Assembly: GCF_002197845.1 (NCBI RefSeq) | Contig: NZ_NIDE01000019.1 | Coordinates: 582,712 to 646,711, forward strand | Length of the DNA: 64,000 bases | Reading direction: 5' to 3' | Source of the DNA: Fimbriiglobus ruber | GTDB lineage: Bacteria > Planctomycetota > Planctomycetia > Gemmatales > Gemmataceae | Shown: one piece after another, positions 25,668 through 34,969 of the stretch | Numbering within the stretch: the first letter of the stretch is position 1 | Layout: every line of letters starts with the position of its first letter | Notes under the pieces: model-generated | What the model was told of the DNA's origin: nothing | What the model saw: only the letters and a program-made list of their open reading frames with translations | The model's database searches: none | Position numbers and translations under genes: made by a program

Positions 25668-25941
25668 GGTTTCCTTCGTGGCATGTCAGATTGGCCAAAT
25701 AGCTCGGCAAAAGAGGACAGACAAGAGAACGGGATGTCCTTGCTGTACGCATTAATGAATATCGAATTGAAAAAATATGCAAAAAGCGACAAACAGCATT
25801 GCTCACCTGCGTGCCCGTCGGTTAGACTTATACTCTGCTAATCATGTGATTCGCGGGGCACACTCTCCCTTTCTGCGCCGTAATTCTTGAAGAGTAAACT
25901 GGGTCCAATTGCTCAATCGCATTTTTGAAGGAGTGCCCCTG

Positions 25942-26802
25942 GTGCATCGTGACAAAAGTCGGCGCGGATTTACGTTGATCGAACTGCTGGTGGTTATCGC
26001 GATCATCGCCATCCTCATCGGGCTGTTGCTGCCCGCTGTTCAAAAGGTACGAGAAGCGGCTTCGCGGGCTAAATGCCAGAACAACGTCAAACAGATCGCT
26101 CTCGCCTGCCACAACGCCGAAAGTACCCTCGGCTTGCTACCCCCAGCCTGGGGAACTTATGGGTCGGGCATCAAGGGGCCGATTTTCTTCCACTTGCTTC
26201 CCTACGTCGAGCAGACGGCGTTGTACGCGTCCAGTCTATTAAACGGTGTGAACGATTGCTCATACGGTAGCAAGTACGCGGGAGGTGGCAATCCCGTGTG
26301 TGGAGCTCTGGTCAAGACTTACCAATGCCCATCGGATTCGACTGTGAACACCCACAACGACAGCAACTGGAATCCGAGCGGGCAAACTACCTATGCCGAT
26401 AATTGGCAGGTGTTTGCGAACGTCAGCGCCGGGACGGGCCAGGGGTCTGCTAAGCTCGCGTCCACCTTCCTTGACGGCACGTCGAACACGATCTTGTTCG
26501 CCGAACGTGTCGGAAAGTGTGGCGGTGTCTATCCCCTCTACGCCAGATGGGACAATCAATCCGATGCATATTCACCCGTCTTCGCCGGACCGAGCGACAC
26601 GACGGGCACGACCCTGACTCCCCAGGCGGGGGTTACTATCGCGAATTGCAATTACAAGCAACCCAATTCTTTCCACACTGGCGGGGTGATCTGCGGCTTG
26701 GGGGATGGAAGCATTCGATTCGTATCGAGTTCGGTGAGCGGGACAACTTTCTGGGCGGCTTGCACGCCTGCGAACTCTGACTTGCTCGGTTCGGACTGGT
26801 AG
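25942..26802 (+). CDS. DUF1559 pseudopilin-like protein
   Basis: 286 residues from the GTG at 25942, which has AAGGAG 8 nt upstream; the ATG at 25909 would add an odd leader. Prepilin signature [20 protein letters not shown] with cleavage expected before Phe, then [24 protein letters not shown] and a DUF1559 C-terminal domain ending [13 protein letters not shown]. Planctomycetes carry many such proteins. Export by a type-II/IV pilus-like machine is inferred from the signal; the role is unknown. Confidence 0.92.
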   Translation: MHRDKSRRGFTLIELLVVIAIIAILIGLLLPAVQKVREAASRAKCQNNVKQIALACHNAESTLGLLPPAWGTYGSGIKGPIFFHLLPYVEQTALYASSLLNGVNDCSYGSKYAGGGNPVCGALVKTYQCPSDSTVNTHNDSNWNPSGQTTYADNWQVFANVSAGTGQGSAKLASTFLDGTSNTILFAERVGKCGGVYPLYARWDNQSDAYSPVFAGPSDTTGTTLTPQAGVTIANCNYKQPNSFHTGGVICGLGDGSIRFVSSSVSGTTFWAACTPANSDLLGSDW

Positions 26803-27226
26803 GATCTCAAGGATTGCGGGGGTATATACCCGTTCTGAAGTTAACCCTGCGCAAGCAGTAATCGGAGCCATCCAAATTGGGCGGCTCTTGTCTTAACTGG
26901 TCTTCGAGTGCTCTCCTGCGCCAAGCGGGAGATTCGGCCGGTGTTGGCGGATCGAATCTATGACGGAGAGTCTCCGCGGCTGTCACTTCTTCAGCTTCTC
27001 GATCAGATACGTACCCGTAGAGGCCGGCTTCACATCATTCTCTGAGCTCGAACGGAAGACCACCTCGACACCCGTGGCCTTGAGCTTCTCGGCGAGCTTG
27101 AGGCCCAAGATCGGCGAATGCACCGCATCGGGATGGGACTCGCCTGCCTTGGCCCCCTTCACGCCGCCGTAGTACAGGCCGATCGGCGGGTCGTCCTTGG
27201 TGACGAGATTGATCGGCGAATACTCC

Positions 27227-27230
27227 TTAA
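27227..27230. repeat. TTAA target duplication, left
   Basis: Repeated at 28601-28604. TTAA fits the YTAR target of IS701-type elements. Confidence 0.8.
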
Positions 27231-28600
27231 CAGTACAGCGCGTATTTTACGTAACACGTTTGTGCCGCTGCTTCTTATGAGATCGGGTGGCTTGCTTGTT
27301 TCGCCGCTGGTGGTATTGAATTACGTCGCTGGTATGTTGGGTGGCCCCGGTTCCCCGTCGCCGCCGGAACAGGATCGCGCACCGGACGTTGAGCGCCCGG
27401 CACACCTGCTCCATCGTCACGTCTGGGTTTTTCCCCCCGGAGCCGCTCCGTGTGGGCGGCGACGAATCCGAGGACGACCACGGCCAGGGTCAGGTGCCGC
27501 ATCAGCCCCGTGTAATCCCGCCCCTCGTAGTGCATCAGTCCGACTTCCTGTTTGGCGACCCGGAATAGATGCTCGACCGTCCACCGGCGGAAGGCGACGG
27601 CGAGAATCCGAGCCACCGGCTCGGCCGTGGCGTTCGTCAGGAAGTACTTGATCTCCCCGGTCGCGTCGTTGCGGGCGACCATCAGGGTGTGCTTGCGGTC
27701 GGCCACCCAGACGATGGCGGTGGCCACCCGCCAGACCGACGGGCGGGTCGTCTGGCGGGTCAACCGGTACACTCGCCCCCGCTCGGCGTGACCCCCGGTC
27801 AACCGCTCGTCGGCCCGCCGGGAGGGGCCCCCGGCCGCGTCCCGGACGGCGAAATTCGTCGGGATTTCACCCACGAACCGCTGTCCCATCACGCCCAACA
27901 CGGTCAGGAGCGGGACGGCTGCCCCGTACCCTTCGTCGAACGTCAGCCAGTCGAACGTGATCCCGTTCGTGTTCGCCCGGAGGAGTTGGTCGAGGGCCAG
28001 CCGCCACTTCGGGTGGTGCCGGACGGTGTCCGGGATGCCGGCCGCCTGACACCGCGCGCGGTCCACGTCCCACGACTCGGGTAGGAACAGGTCGGCGTCC
28101 AACAGGGTACGAAAGGTGCCCTTGGTGACCCCCACGTGGACGGTCACGATCCCATTGTCGACCTTGCCCACACACCCCAGGTACTGCCGTTGGACGCCCG
28201 GAGTGTGATCCCCCCACTTCCGGCTGCTCGTCTCGTCGATCACCCCGACCGTTCCGACGGGATCGGTCGGGAGATCGGCCAGCGTATCGGCCACGAATCG
28301 GTGCAACCGCGTCCGGGCCTCGTCGTACGACCACACCGAGGTCGTCACGAACAACTGGAGGGTACGGACCGTCGTCCCGCTCGCCAACGCGATCGGTTCG
28401 ATCGATTTCCGCGGCAGGTCGGATAACAGGCCCCGACAATACGTGTCGAAGTGGGCGGCCGTGCGGTCCTGCCGGAACACGTCCCGATACCGGCCCAGAT
28501 ACCGGGCGAACGCCGGGCCGACGCCCACGATTTCCTGCTCGGTCATGTGATTCCTCCTAAATCCTTCCCTCCCATCCTATTAAATTACTGCGCTGTACTG
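27231..28600 (-). mobile_element. IS701-like insertion sequence (1370 bp)
   Basis: Inverted ends CAGTACAGCGC at 27231 and its complement ending at 28600, with TTAA duplicated. Carries one minus-strand transposase gene. Confidence 0.9.
27275..28546 (-). CDS. IS701-family transposase
   Basis: 423 residues, start MTEQEIVG with GGAGGAATCAC upstream. Candidate DDE residues are D104 (GVIDETSSRKWG), D204 (LTFDEGYG) and E325 (RWTVEHLFRVAKQEVGL). The helper motif GKVDNGIVTVHVGV is typical of SRSO17/IS701 enzymes. The last ~50 residues are Pro/Arg-rich and could reflect a late frameshift. Confidence 0.87.
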   Translation of the reverse strand: MTEQEIVGVGPAFARYLGRYRDVFRQDRTAAHFDTYCRGLLSDLPRKSIEPIALASGTTVRTLQLFVTTSVWSYDEARTRLHRFVADTLADLPTDPVGTVGVIDETSSRKWGDHTPGVQRQYLGCVGKVDNGIVTVHVGVTKGTFRTLLDADLFLPESWDVDRARCQAAGIPDTVRHHPKWRLALDQLLRANTNGITFDWLTFDEGYGAAVPLLTVLGVMGQRFVGEIPTNFAVRDAAGGPSRRADERLTGGHAERGRVYRLTRQTTRPSVWRVATAIVWVADRKHTLMVARNDATGEIKYFLTNATAEPVARILAVAFRRWTVEHLFRVAKQEVGLMHYEGRDYTGLMRHLTLAVVVLGFVAAHTERLRGEKPRRDDGAGVPGAQRPVRDPVPAATGNRGHPTYQRRNSIPPAAKQASHPIS

Positions 28601-29518
28601 TTAAGCCATGGGGTGACCGTTTCCCGGTTCTTTTCCACATTGTCGAGCGTCCTCATTCCGAACGAATGAGCTCCATATGTGTAGTTCGGAAGCCATTCGC
28701 GGACCTCTTTCGGATCGAGCGTGGTTTGAGCGCTGTCGACTGCGGCGCAAAACAACCGCGTCGATTCGCGAGCCACCGGGTCATTGCTCTGGGGATCGGC
28801 CATGTCGTCGTGCAGGGCCAACCAGAGCGCGGAGCAACCGCCCGCCGAGGCGCCTGTGGCCCCGATCCGACTCTTGTCGATGTTCCACGCGGCGGCCTTG
28901 GAGCGGACGAACTGCAACGCGCGGGCCGCGTCTTCGAGCGGGGCCTTCACCGGCGGCGTCACCTTCTGCTCGACCCCCTGCTTGATGAAGCGGTAATTGA
29001 TCGTGACCACGGAAATGCCATTATCCAGGTATGGCTTCACGAAGATGTAGTAGTTGCTCTTGTCACCGCGTACCCATCCGCCGCCATGAATACAGAAGAC
29101 GAGTGGTGTGGGCTTATCCGATTTGGCCTGGAAGAAATCGAGCACCTGCCGTTCGAGCGGCCCGTACGCCAGGTTCTCCGCAGTCGGGGGCACCGGAGGG
29201 GGCGACGGTTGTCTCTTGACCGCCTTTTCGTCCTTCTTGGTGTCCTTCGTGTCCTTGACATCTTGAGCAAGAACGCTGCTTATTGCAACGAGCCCGAAGG
29301 CGAGAACAGGGCCGAAAATACTTAGAGTCATGGGAAATTCTTTGCTTCGGTGGGTAAGAAAGAGGCAGGGATGGCAACGACGCACAAAGTGCCTCGCCTG
29401 ATTCAGGCTTCATCTGACTTGGAAGTGAGTATACCCGCCGCTTCGACGGAGCAATAAGGAAAACCCTGTAGCACATGTCACCACGCGTTTACCGCTAACA
29501 GATCCACCGCAGGCCGGT

Positions 29519-29704
29519 GTAAACGACCGTCGCATCTGCGAGGCGATTTACGGTGCGGGCTGGCAGTCGAAGCTGGCCCGCGATCTCGTCCGAGAGCCCA
29601 GGACCATCCGCCGGTGGAAGTCCGGGGAAAGCCCGATACCGAAGGCGGTGGTGGAGTGGTTGAGGGAGCGGCAAAGTCGGTTATCCTACTGGCCGCTCGG
29701 GTGA
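29519..29704 (+). pseudogene. HTH-like mini-protein remnant, copy 3
   Basis: An open frame of 61 codons with no usable start: ICEAIYGAGWQSKLARDLV, then REPRTIRRWKSGESPIPKAV and VEWLRERQ. It is very close to copy 1 at 1523 (shared REPRTIRRWKSG and PIPKAV). The upstream frame lacks ATG, GTG or TTG, so the 5' end has been lost. Probably a fragment left by recombination. Confidence 0.75.
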
Positions 29705-29726
29705 AGAGCTTGGTTAGGGCAGACAC

Positions 29727-29942
29727 TCATTGAGGCAAATAGTGGCCCATAACCCAGATGTAATACAGATACGCGATCGACAGGACGATACACAAGCTCC
29801 CGGCTAGCCGGGCGGAATCTCCGGTAAGCACTCGACTGCGACTTAGTTGTATTCGTCCACTGATGACGGCGGCCAACCCATATACGAAAGTAACGGGTGC
29901 CAAGGCCAGGACTGAGAAAGCAATGCACACGACTTCGAGCAC
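29727..29942 (-). CDS. Small membrane protein
   Basis: 71 residues with two hydrophobic segments, ~4-28 (VVCIAFSVLALAPVTFVYGL) and ~48-66 (GSLCIVLSIAYLYYIWVM), joined by a basic loop (RIQLSRSRV). Function unknown. Several alternative upstream starts exist in the longer frame. Confidence 0.6.
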   Translation of the reverse strand: MLEVVCIAFSVLALAPVTFVYGLAAVISGRIQLSRSRVLTGDSARLAGSLCIVLSIAYLYYIWVMGHYLPQ

Positions 29943-30060
29943 TATCCCACCTTCTTATCAAACCTTGCGGAAAGTTGTGTGTTCTGCGTACCCTCCGACC
30001 GAAGGTGACTATCCCCCCAGATCGGTGGATGAAATACGCCTTTTGCCCCTTGGCAACACG

Positions 30061-30711
30061 CTACCTGGGTTCAGCCGGCTCAGGCCCGGAGGCCGAATCC
30101 GCTGTCAATAATGTCTCAGAGAACAAGAACGGTACGCCGGCGCGGAGGGCGACAAGTATGGCGTCGCTTGGCCGCACGTCAATTATCGACATCACCCCGT
30201 CGCGGACCACGCGAAGTTCAGCAAAGTAGGTATCGCCGCGGCGGGCGACGACAACAGCCGATTGAACCTTGGCCCCTAATGCGATCACCGTATCTACCCA
30301 CGCCTGATGGGTGAGCGGACGGGAGATTGGCTCCGCTTTCAGCATCCACCAGATCGCCGTGGCCTCAACGTAACCGATGCCGAAGGGCAGTCGTCGCGGC
30401 CCACCGATCTCACGTAGCACAAGCAACTGCCAGTCTGAGCCGGTGAAAATGACCCGTTCCACTTGAACCGGCACCTCGGCAGCGCCTAAGCACGGGCGTT
30501 CGACCACGCCTTGACCAGCAGGGTTCGGTATCCAGAGTATCCGCCGGGCGCACGCCTCGCAGAGATGTCGCTCTACACCCGAACCATCCAAGTTGGCTCG
30601 GTACTCGAACACGGTTGCGGGGCGACCGCAATTCTCACATGGTTTGGAGCCAGAAGGCGGCGCGGGGCGATGGAACAGCGACCGCCACCAAGTTGCGATC
30701 CGCCCGAGCAT
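30061..30711 (-). CDS. DUF151 (bifunctional nuclease-like) protein with zinc knuckle
   Basis: 216 residues. A four-cysteine zinc knuckle is at C25/C28 (CENCGRP) and C51/C54 (CEACARR). The DUF151/BFN domain spans ~85-200: RVIFTGSDWQLLVLREIGGPRRLPFGIG, then VIDVRPSDAILVALRAGVPFLFS. DUF151 proteins include plant and Thermotoga nucleases, but the bacterial role is unclear. A conserved RPSDAI motif makes the domain call firm. Confidence 0.85.
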   Translation of the reverse strand: MLGRIATWWRSLFHRPAPPSGSKPCENCGRPATVFEYRANLDGSGVERHLCEACARRILWIPNPAGQGVVERPCLGAAEVPVQVERVIFTGSDWQLLVLREIGGPRRLPFGIGYVEATAIWWMLKAEPISRPLTHQAWVDTVIALGAKVQSAVVVARRGDTYFAELRVVRDGVMSIIDVRPSDAILVALRAGVPFLFSETLLTADSASGPEPAEPR

Positions 30712-30775
30712 CCGTTGCTCCTCCGGGATCCTAACCAGTAATTGGAAAGAACGATTTCCGCCTGCTCCGGTTAAC

Positions 30776-30781
30776 GATTCT
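30776..30781. repeat. GATTCT target duplication, left
   Basis: Repeated at 31884-31889, flanking the IS at 30782-31883. Confidence 0.82.
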
Positions 30782-31883
30782 TAGGAGTTACGCAGTGTTT
30801 TATTTGGGGTTTACCCAGGACCCGCAGATTGTCTATACCATGCGACCATGAGCCACCCCAAGGTATCCGATACCGACTACCTCGACTTCCTGATCGCAAG
30901 CCCACGCCAGGCCACCGCGACCGAAGCTCAGCGGACCCAACCGGCGTCGGCCGATGCGGCTCACGACGCGTACACGCGGTTGCTCCACCGGTTGGAACCC
31001 GACCCCGAGACGCTCTGGCGGGACGCCCAGCCGGAGGTCCGCCGGACGACCGGGGTGTTGGTCCTGGATGACACCGTCCTCGACAAGCCGTACGCCCGGG
31101 CCATCGACCTCGTCCACCGGTTGTGGTCCGGCAAGCACCGCCGGGTCGTCCAGGGGATCGGGTTGCTCACCCTCCTGTGGACCGACGGGGACCGGCACGT
31201 CCCGTGCGACTACCGGTTGTACGACAAGCCGATCGATGGGAAGACCAAGAACGATCACTTCGGGGATCTGATCGCGGCCGCCCACGCCCGGGGCTTCACC
31301 CCCGAGTGCGTGGTGTTCGACGGGTGGTACAGCAGCCTGGCCAATTTGAAGGGGCTCCGGGGGCTCGGGTGGCACTGGCTGACCCGGCTGAAGGCGAACC
31401 GGAAGGTGAACCCGGATCGGACCGGGTTGCGGGCGGTGAGTGCGTGTGACATCGCGGCGACGGGGACGATCGTTCATCTCGAGGGGTACGGGTTGGTCAA
31501 GGTGTTCCGGATCGCAGCCCCAGACGGCACGACGGATCATTGGGCCACCAACCACGTGGGGATGACCGACCTCGACCGGCTGCGGTTGGCCGATGCCAGT
31601 TGGCGGATCGAGGAGTATCACCGCGGGCTCAAGCAGGTGACGAACGTCGAGCGGTGCCAGTGCCGGGCCGAAGTCGCTCAGCGGAACCACATCGGACTTG
31701 CGATCCGCGCATTCCTGGTGGTCGAGCGGTGGTGCTTCGGAGCCGGGATGGGATGGCTCAGGGCGAAATGGCAGATCGTCCACCAAGCCGTTCAAGCATA
31801 CCGGGCTCATCCGATTTACCGGCTACCGCTGTCCGCTACCATTTAAAATCGGTCGATCCGACAGGCGTTCTGCGTAACTCCTA
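30782..31883 (+). mobile_element. IS701-like insertion sequence (1102 bp)
   Basis: Perfect 14-bp ends, TAGGAGTTACGCAG at 30782 and its complement ending at 31883, with a 6-bp direct duplication GATTCT. Inserted between genes. The family is uncertain; the transposase is unlike the one at 27275. Confidence 0.88.
30848..31846 (+). CDS. DDE transposase (IS701-like)
   Basis: 332 residues. Candidate catalytic residues are D74/D75 (LVLDDTVLDKPYA), D158 (VVFDGWYSSLANLK) and E255/E256 (SWRIEEYHRGLKQ). LVHRLWSGKHRRVVQGIGLL and DYRLYDKPIDGKTKNDHF are conserved-looking blocks of this type. It fills the element, so it is probably complete. Confidence 0.87.
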   Translation: MSHPKVSDTDYLDFLIASPRQATATEAQRTQPASADAAHDAYTRLLHRLEPDPETLWRDAQPEVRRTTGVLVLDDTVLDKPYARAIDLVHRLWSGKHRRVVQGIGLLTLLWTDGDRHVPCDYRLYDKPIDGKTKNDHFGDLIAAAHARGFTPECVVFDGWYSSLANLKGLRGLGWHWLTRLKANRKVNPDRTGLRAVSACDIAATGTIVHLEGYGLVKVFRIAAPDGTTDHWATNHVGMTDLDRLRLADASWRIEEYHRGLKQVTNVERCQCRAEVAQRNHIGLAIRAFLVVERWCFGAGMGWLRAKWQIVHQAVQAYRAHPIYRLPLSATI

Positions 31884-32079
31884 GATTCTGTCTGTGCAGT
31901 GCCGGGCAACGGAAAGACGTTCCTTCGTTACCCAGTTTGGGAGTTCGGTTTGCGGCCGTCAACCGGAATGGCGGAGAGCGTTCGCAAAACCGTCAGATCG
32001 GTAGAAGATTCTCGGAATTCTGGCAGTACGGATCGCTCCGAGGTGATCTAATCAGAAAGTCGATGTCAGAGGTGAGGTG

Positions 32080-32421
32080 ATGGGGCGTTCGGGACTTACC
32101 GCGTACTGGATTACGTCTCCGTACCCGCACCACCCACTTGGGTTCGGCGTCACGGCCTGGTCGCTCGATGACGCGTTCGCCATTATCTTCGCCATTGACT
32201 ATGGGCGGTATTTGCCCAGCGATCTGGACGAGGTGCGGGTCATTGAGGGCGTCACGTATGCCGACTTGGATCAGTCGCATGTGGTTCTCAACATGGGGCC
32301 GATCGTCGTTCGGGGTATGTGGTATCCGTTCGTCGCGGTCGGTGTCCCGAGATGGGCCGAAGAGCGCATCGCTTCCGATGCAGGCCGGGACTGGCGGGAG
32401 AGACGCCGAGCCGGGCGCTGA
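32080..32421 (+). CDS. Conserved hypothetical protein
   Basis: 113 residues; ATG at 32080, with an adjacent in-frame GTG at 32077. GFGVTAWSLDDAFAII, VRVIEGVTYADLDQSHVV and MGPIVVRGMWYPF form a layout I recall from conserved proteins of several phyla with no known function. Stands alone downstream of the IS. Confidence 0.75.
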   Translation: MGRSGLTAYWITSPYPHHPLGFGVTAWSLDDAFAIIFAIDYGRYLPSDLDEVRVIEGVTYADLDQSHVVLNMGPIVVRGMWYPFVAVGVPRWAEERIASDAGRDWRERRRAGR

Positions 32422-32570
32422 ACCTGACCCGACTCGCGGGACGGATTTTGGGGGTTCGTAGCTCATTGACGGCACTAATGGTTTGGTTGACCTAACCCCA
32501 GCACCGTGCCAGAATCTGAAGGCTGTGGCGGCGTTGAAGGAAACGCGGTTCGGCCTGGGTAGCAGTAACT

Positions 32571-32749
32571 CATCGGGGGAAGCTTCGGCTTCGAGAGTTT
32601 GCCGAGCAGTCTACGGTTCGACTCCGTAGGCGATGATTCAGGGACCGAAGCTCGGAAGCCGGTACTCAAGCCCGGCCCGCAGCATCTCAAGACCCGTAAG
32701 GGGAGTTGATCGCCCGGTGTAGCTGACCTACCACGGATAGGATTAGTTC
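32571..32749 (+). ncRNA. Candidate structured RNA with tRNA-like T-arm
   Basis: CATCG (32571) can pair with CGATG (32631-32635), enclosing a GAAGC-TTCG-GCTTC hairpin and a T-arm-like hairpin CTACGG-TTCGACT-CCGTAG (32611-32629). This gives a three-way junction resembling part of a tRNA. It runs without a convincing ORF into a strong terminator at 32750. No anticodon arm or CCA end is seen, so it is not a normal tRNA. Both the class and the 5' end are unknown. Confidence 0.35.
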
Positions 32750-32779
32750 GGGGGCCCGCTACGGCGGGTCTCTGTTTTT
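32750..32779 (+). terminator. Intrinsic terminator
   Basis: CCCGC-TACG-GCGGG, extended by G-T and G-C pairs at its base, then TCTCTGTTTTT. It ends the candidate RNA upstream. Confidence 0.75.
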
Positions 32780-32903
32780 GGGGGATCAAGTTGCGGACGG
32801 TTGCGGGGGACGGTAGGGGCGGCTATACTTTTAGGAATTCACGCCACTTACGAAGTCAATCTAAGCCAGATTGTGATATCGGGACGATCCTCAGGAGTGT
32901 ACG

Positions 32904-33713
32904 ATGACGCGAGCCATTTTGATGTCGACACTGTGTAGCGTTCTTGTGTGCGGAATATTGTCTGCAGAAGATGACCACAACGGAGAGAAACTTAAAGCGG
33001 CAAAGGATACGTACACCAAAAGCCTGGAACGGGCGCGCGTAGAACTTGTCGCCAATTTGAAGAAGAAAGCTGAAACCGCCCAAAAGGCTGGTGATCTAAA
33101 AACTTTGGAAAAAGTCGAGGAGGAGATCAAGGCTCTGGAAGAAAAGGAAGTGCTACCGAAGTTGGTTCCGACGACCGGATACGTGCGTGAGGTAAAGGCG
33201 GCGAGAGCGAAGTTACTGGTGGCCTACGATGCTGCCGTCAAGAGCTATACGATGGAAGGGAAAAGGGCGTTAGCGAAAACCATTCAGGGTGAATGGGACA
33301 GTTTTAAAAACACGGATGTGCCCAATGAGATGAACAGGCCGGCCGACGGTTTTGAGGCTGGGATCAAACTGACCGGCAAATACGCTTTCGGCTTCATTTC
33401 GTCAAATGGCAACAAGACAAGCGGAGTAGCCGATTGGGAGATGGAAGTCACGAAACGAGTTGGAAAAGACTTTGCAGCGGAGATCTGGGCGGACAAGCGA
33501 ATCTCTGGTTACGTGGTGGAGGGGACAATTGAAAAAGGTCAAGTCAAGTACACATGGGCCAAGGCATTGACTGAAGACATTCCAAATAATCATATCGGCA
33601 ATGTAATTTTCTCGGGACGTTTCGAGAATGGTCAGCTTACTGGAGTTGTCACCACTCCGAAGATCAACGCAACTCTAAGAGGCGAAGTAAAACTGAAGGT
33701 GATTAAAGACTGA
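32904..33713 (+). CDS. Secreted coiled-coil protein
   Basis: 269 residues. Signal peptide MTRAILMSTLCSVLVCGILSA, then a Lys/Glu/Ala-rich coiled coil (~28-85) and a beta-rich C-terminal domain (~150-265) ending LRGEVKLKVIKD. GGACGATCCTCAGGAG is the likely ribosome-binding region. The same plan (signal, coiled coil, beta domain) occurs at 47130-47684. Likely periplasmic or surface located; function unknown. Confidence 0.8.
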   Translation: MTRAILMSTLCSVLVCGILSAEDDHNGEKLKAAKDTYTKSLERARVELVANLKKKAETAQKAGDLKTLEKVEEEIKALEEKEVLPKLVPTTGYVREVKAARAKLLVAYDAAVKSYTMEGKRALAKTIQGEWDSFKNTDVPNEMNRPADGFEAGIKLTGKYAFGFISSNGNKTSGVADWEMEVTKRVGKDFAAEIWADKRISGYVVEGTIEKGQVKYTWAKALTEDIPNNHIGNVIFSGRFENGQLTGVVTTPKINATLRGEVKLKVIKD

Positions 33714-33758
33714 ACGAAGAGACGCGCTTTAACTCCTCGACTTAAAGGCAGGAGATTC

Positions 33759-34154
33759 CTAGTTCTTCGTCGGTACCACCTTCACCCGGATCGCGGTAAT
33801 TGTGTGGTCGTTACTCCTCAAAAGCTCTCTCTTCCCGGAACATAGCTTGTCCAGGGCGTACCTCACGGCGGAGACGGGGCCTTCGATTTCGAGTTCGATG
33901 TTTTCGGTGTCGCCGGCGATCTTGAAGGTGTACTTCCCTCCGTTTACGGGGCCGAGCCTGGAGGGGAGGATGGTGGCGTAGGGGATAAACCAAAGGTCGC
34001 GGTTGGAGTCCTCGATCTGAATACCAAAGACTTGATGGCGGGAGGTTCTTCCGTCTCCGGAGGGTTCCTCAAAAGTATCTCCAGGGGGATCGAGGGGGTC
34101 TTCAGGTTTTTCGGGTTGGCTGCGGAATTGTTCGAGAAGTTTGTTTGTAGCCAC
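33759..34154 (-). CDS. Hypothetical protein
   Basis: 131 residues. An acidic Pro-rich N-terminus (~1-45), then a beta-rich domain (VFGIQIEDSNRDLWFIPYATI, GGKYTFKIAGDTENIELEIEG) ending in basic residues. GGAGCAGATGTGG precedes the ATG. No family recognised. Confidence 0.65.
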   Translation of the reverse strand: MATNKLLEQFRSQPEKPEDPLDPPGDTFEEPSGDGRTSRHQVFGIQIEDSNRDLWFIPYATILPSRLGPVNGGKYTFKIAGDTENIELEIEGPVSAVRYALDKLCSGKRELLRSNDHTITAIRVKVVPTKN

Positions 34155-34214
34155 ATCTGCTCCTTGATTTGGAGGAGAGAATGCATCAGATCGGATGAGA
34201 GGTCAACAGGTTTA

Positions 34215-34293
34215 GGGCGTCACCCTTCGGGTCGGGCCTTCTCCGGGGTTCCGTGCTTCGCACCGGCTTCGCCGCCCTGCGAGTCCCTGACGC
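34215..34293 (+). repeat. Structured repeat R6
   Basis: Opens GGGCGTC, ends TGACGC. Hairpin 1 is ACCC-TTCG-GGT; hairpin 2 is GTGC (34253-34256), TTC, GCAC (34260-34263). It overlaps the 3' end of a minus-strand small ORF, so here it is opposite to the gene. Confidence 0.72.
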
Positions 34294-34474
34294 AAGGGCG
34301 GGTATTTCGTTCGTCTACTTTTCTCGGGAAAACGAACCGTTGGCATGGGTAGACGTCCATATCCCATTCGAGCGAAGGAATATAATGAGCCGCTTCACTG
34401 AATCCGCATAGCTTACACGGCCTACCCCGATAGCCGATCCACCACTTAATCATCGTGTAAAGTCCCCAAATCAT
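34220..34474 (-). CDS. Small Cys-containing phage-like protein
   Basis: 84 residues. RPCKLCGFSEAAHYIPSLEW with CKLCG and a later CQRF suggests a metal knuckle. Its start overlaps the upstream stop (ATGA). The last ~20 residues are antisense to R6 and are probably not original sequence. Unrecognised. Confidence 0.5.
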   Translation of the reverse strand: MIWGLYTMIKWWIGYRGRPCKLCGFSEAAHYIPSLEWDMDVYPCQRFVFPRKVDERNTRPCVRDSQGGEAGAKHGTPEKARPEG

Positions 34475-34605
34475 CCCCGCCTCCGATCCTCATAAACAAC
34501 CCGCTCGATCGCGTCATGCAGCCAGCACGGCGTGTTCGGCCGATGCGCCACCTTCAGTAGCCATTGCCCGGCTCGCGACATTCTGAAGTGCCAGCCGAAG
34601 ATCAT
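34471..34605 (-). CDS. Hypothetical 44-residue protein
   Basis: Start MIFGWHFRMSRAGQW, preceded by CGGAGGAAG; Trp/His-rich, then a basic end EDRRRG. Overlaps the next gene by ATGA. Short, but the ribosome-binding site and overlap support translation. Confidence 0.5.
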   Translation of the reverse strand: MIFGWHFRMSRAGQWLLKVAHRPNTPCWLHDAIERVVYEDRRRG

Positions 34606-34642
34606 GGCTTCCTCCGAAGTTCGTAGCGTTCAGGCATGTCTA

Positions 34643-34969
34643 TCACCACGGCAACTTATCCTTGTTGTCTCGGAGAACCTGCTTCGGCAGGAAGGTCACG
34701 ATGGTCTTGTGCCGCTTACTGTAGACCAGCGGAATCCATTCCGCCCCGTGCCAGACGGCGAAGCGTGAGCCGTCCTTGTCCCCGCTCAGAAAGACGATGC
34801 CGGTCTGATCCTTGAACTGAGCGACGAGGCGCTCCCGCAACTTCTGATAATCATCAGGTGTCAGGTCGAACCCGTAACGCTCGGTGGCTCGTCGGCAGGC
34901 GTGCTTTATCTGATTTTCTGCGCGGCGAGAATTGCCCAGGATAACGGGATTGCCCTGAAGATCGATCAT
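34643..34969 (-). CDS. Hypothetical phage-like protein
   Basis: 108 residues. An N-terminal helical part (RRAENQIKHACRRATERYG), then a beta-rich domain (TGIVFLSGDKDGSRFAVWHGAEWIPLVYS). ATGA overlap with the upstream Lar-like gene. Unrecognised. Confidence 0.65.
   Translation of the reverse strand: MIDLQGNPVILGNSRRAENQIKHACRRATERYGFDLTPDDYQKLRERLVAQFKDQTGIVFLSGDKDGSRFAVWHGAEWIPLVYSKRHKTIVTFLPKQVLRDNKDKLPW

Larger units (their letters stand above)
26983..29331 (-). pseudogene. Secreted esterase/lipase gene, split by IS701-like element
   Basis: Start at 29331 with a signal peptide (MTLSIFGPVLAFGLVAISSV). Carboxylesterase features: LVFCIHGGGW oxyanion motif and GATGASAGGCSALW nucleophile elbow. 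The frame is cut at TPWL by the IS (27231-28600). Excision leaving one TTAA joins TPWL to KEYSPINLVTKDDPP and continues to VHSPILGLKLAEKL and the stop at 26983, a typical BD-FAE-like C-terminus. The restored length is 324 residues. The separated C-terminal part has no start of its own. Confidence 0.9.

Noticed and set aside
30833..31810. Minus-strand ORF of 325 codons in the IS at 30782
   Set aside because: Shadow of the plus-strand transposase, Pro/Val/Gly-rich without motifs.
32611..32629. A tRNA gene at the T-arm-like hairpin
   Set aside because: There is no anticodon arm, the acceptor pairing is only 5 bp and there is no CCA or discriminator context.
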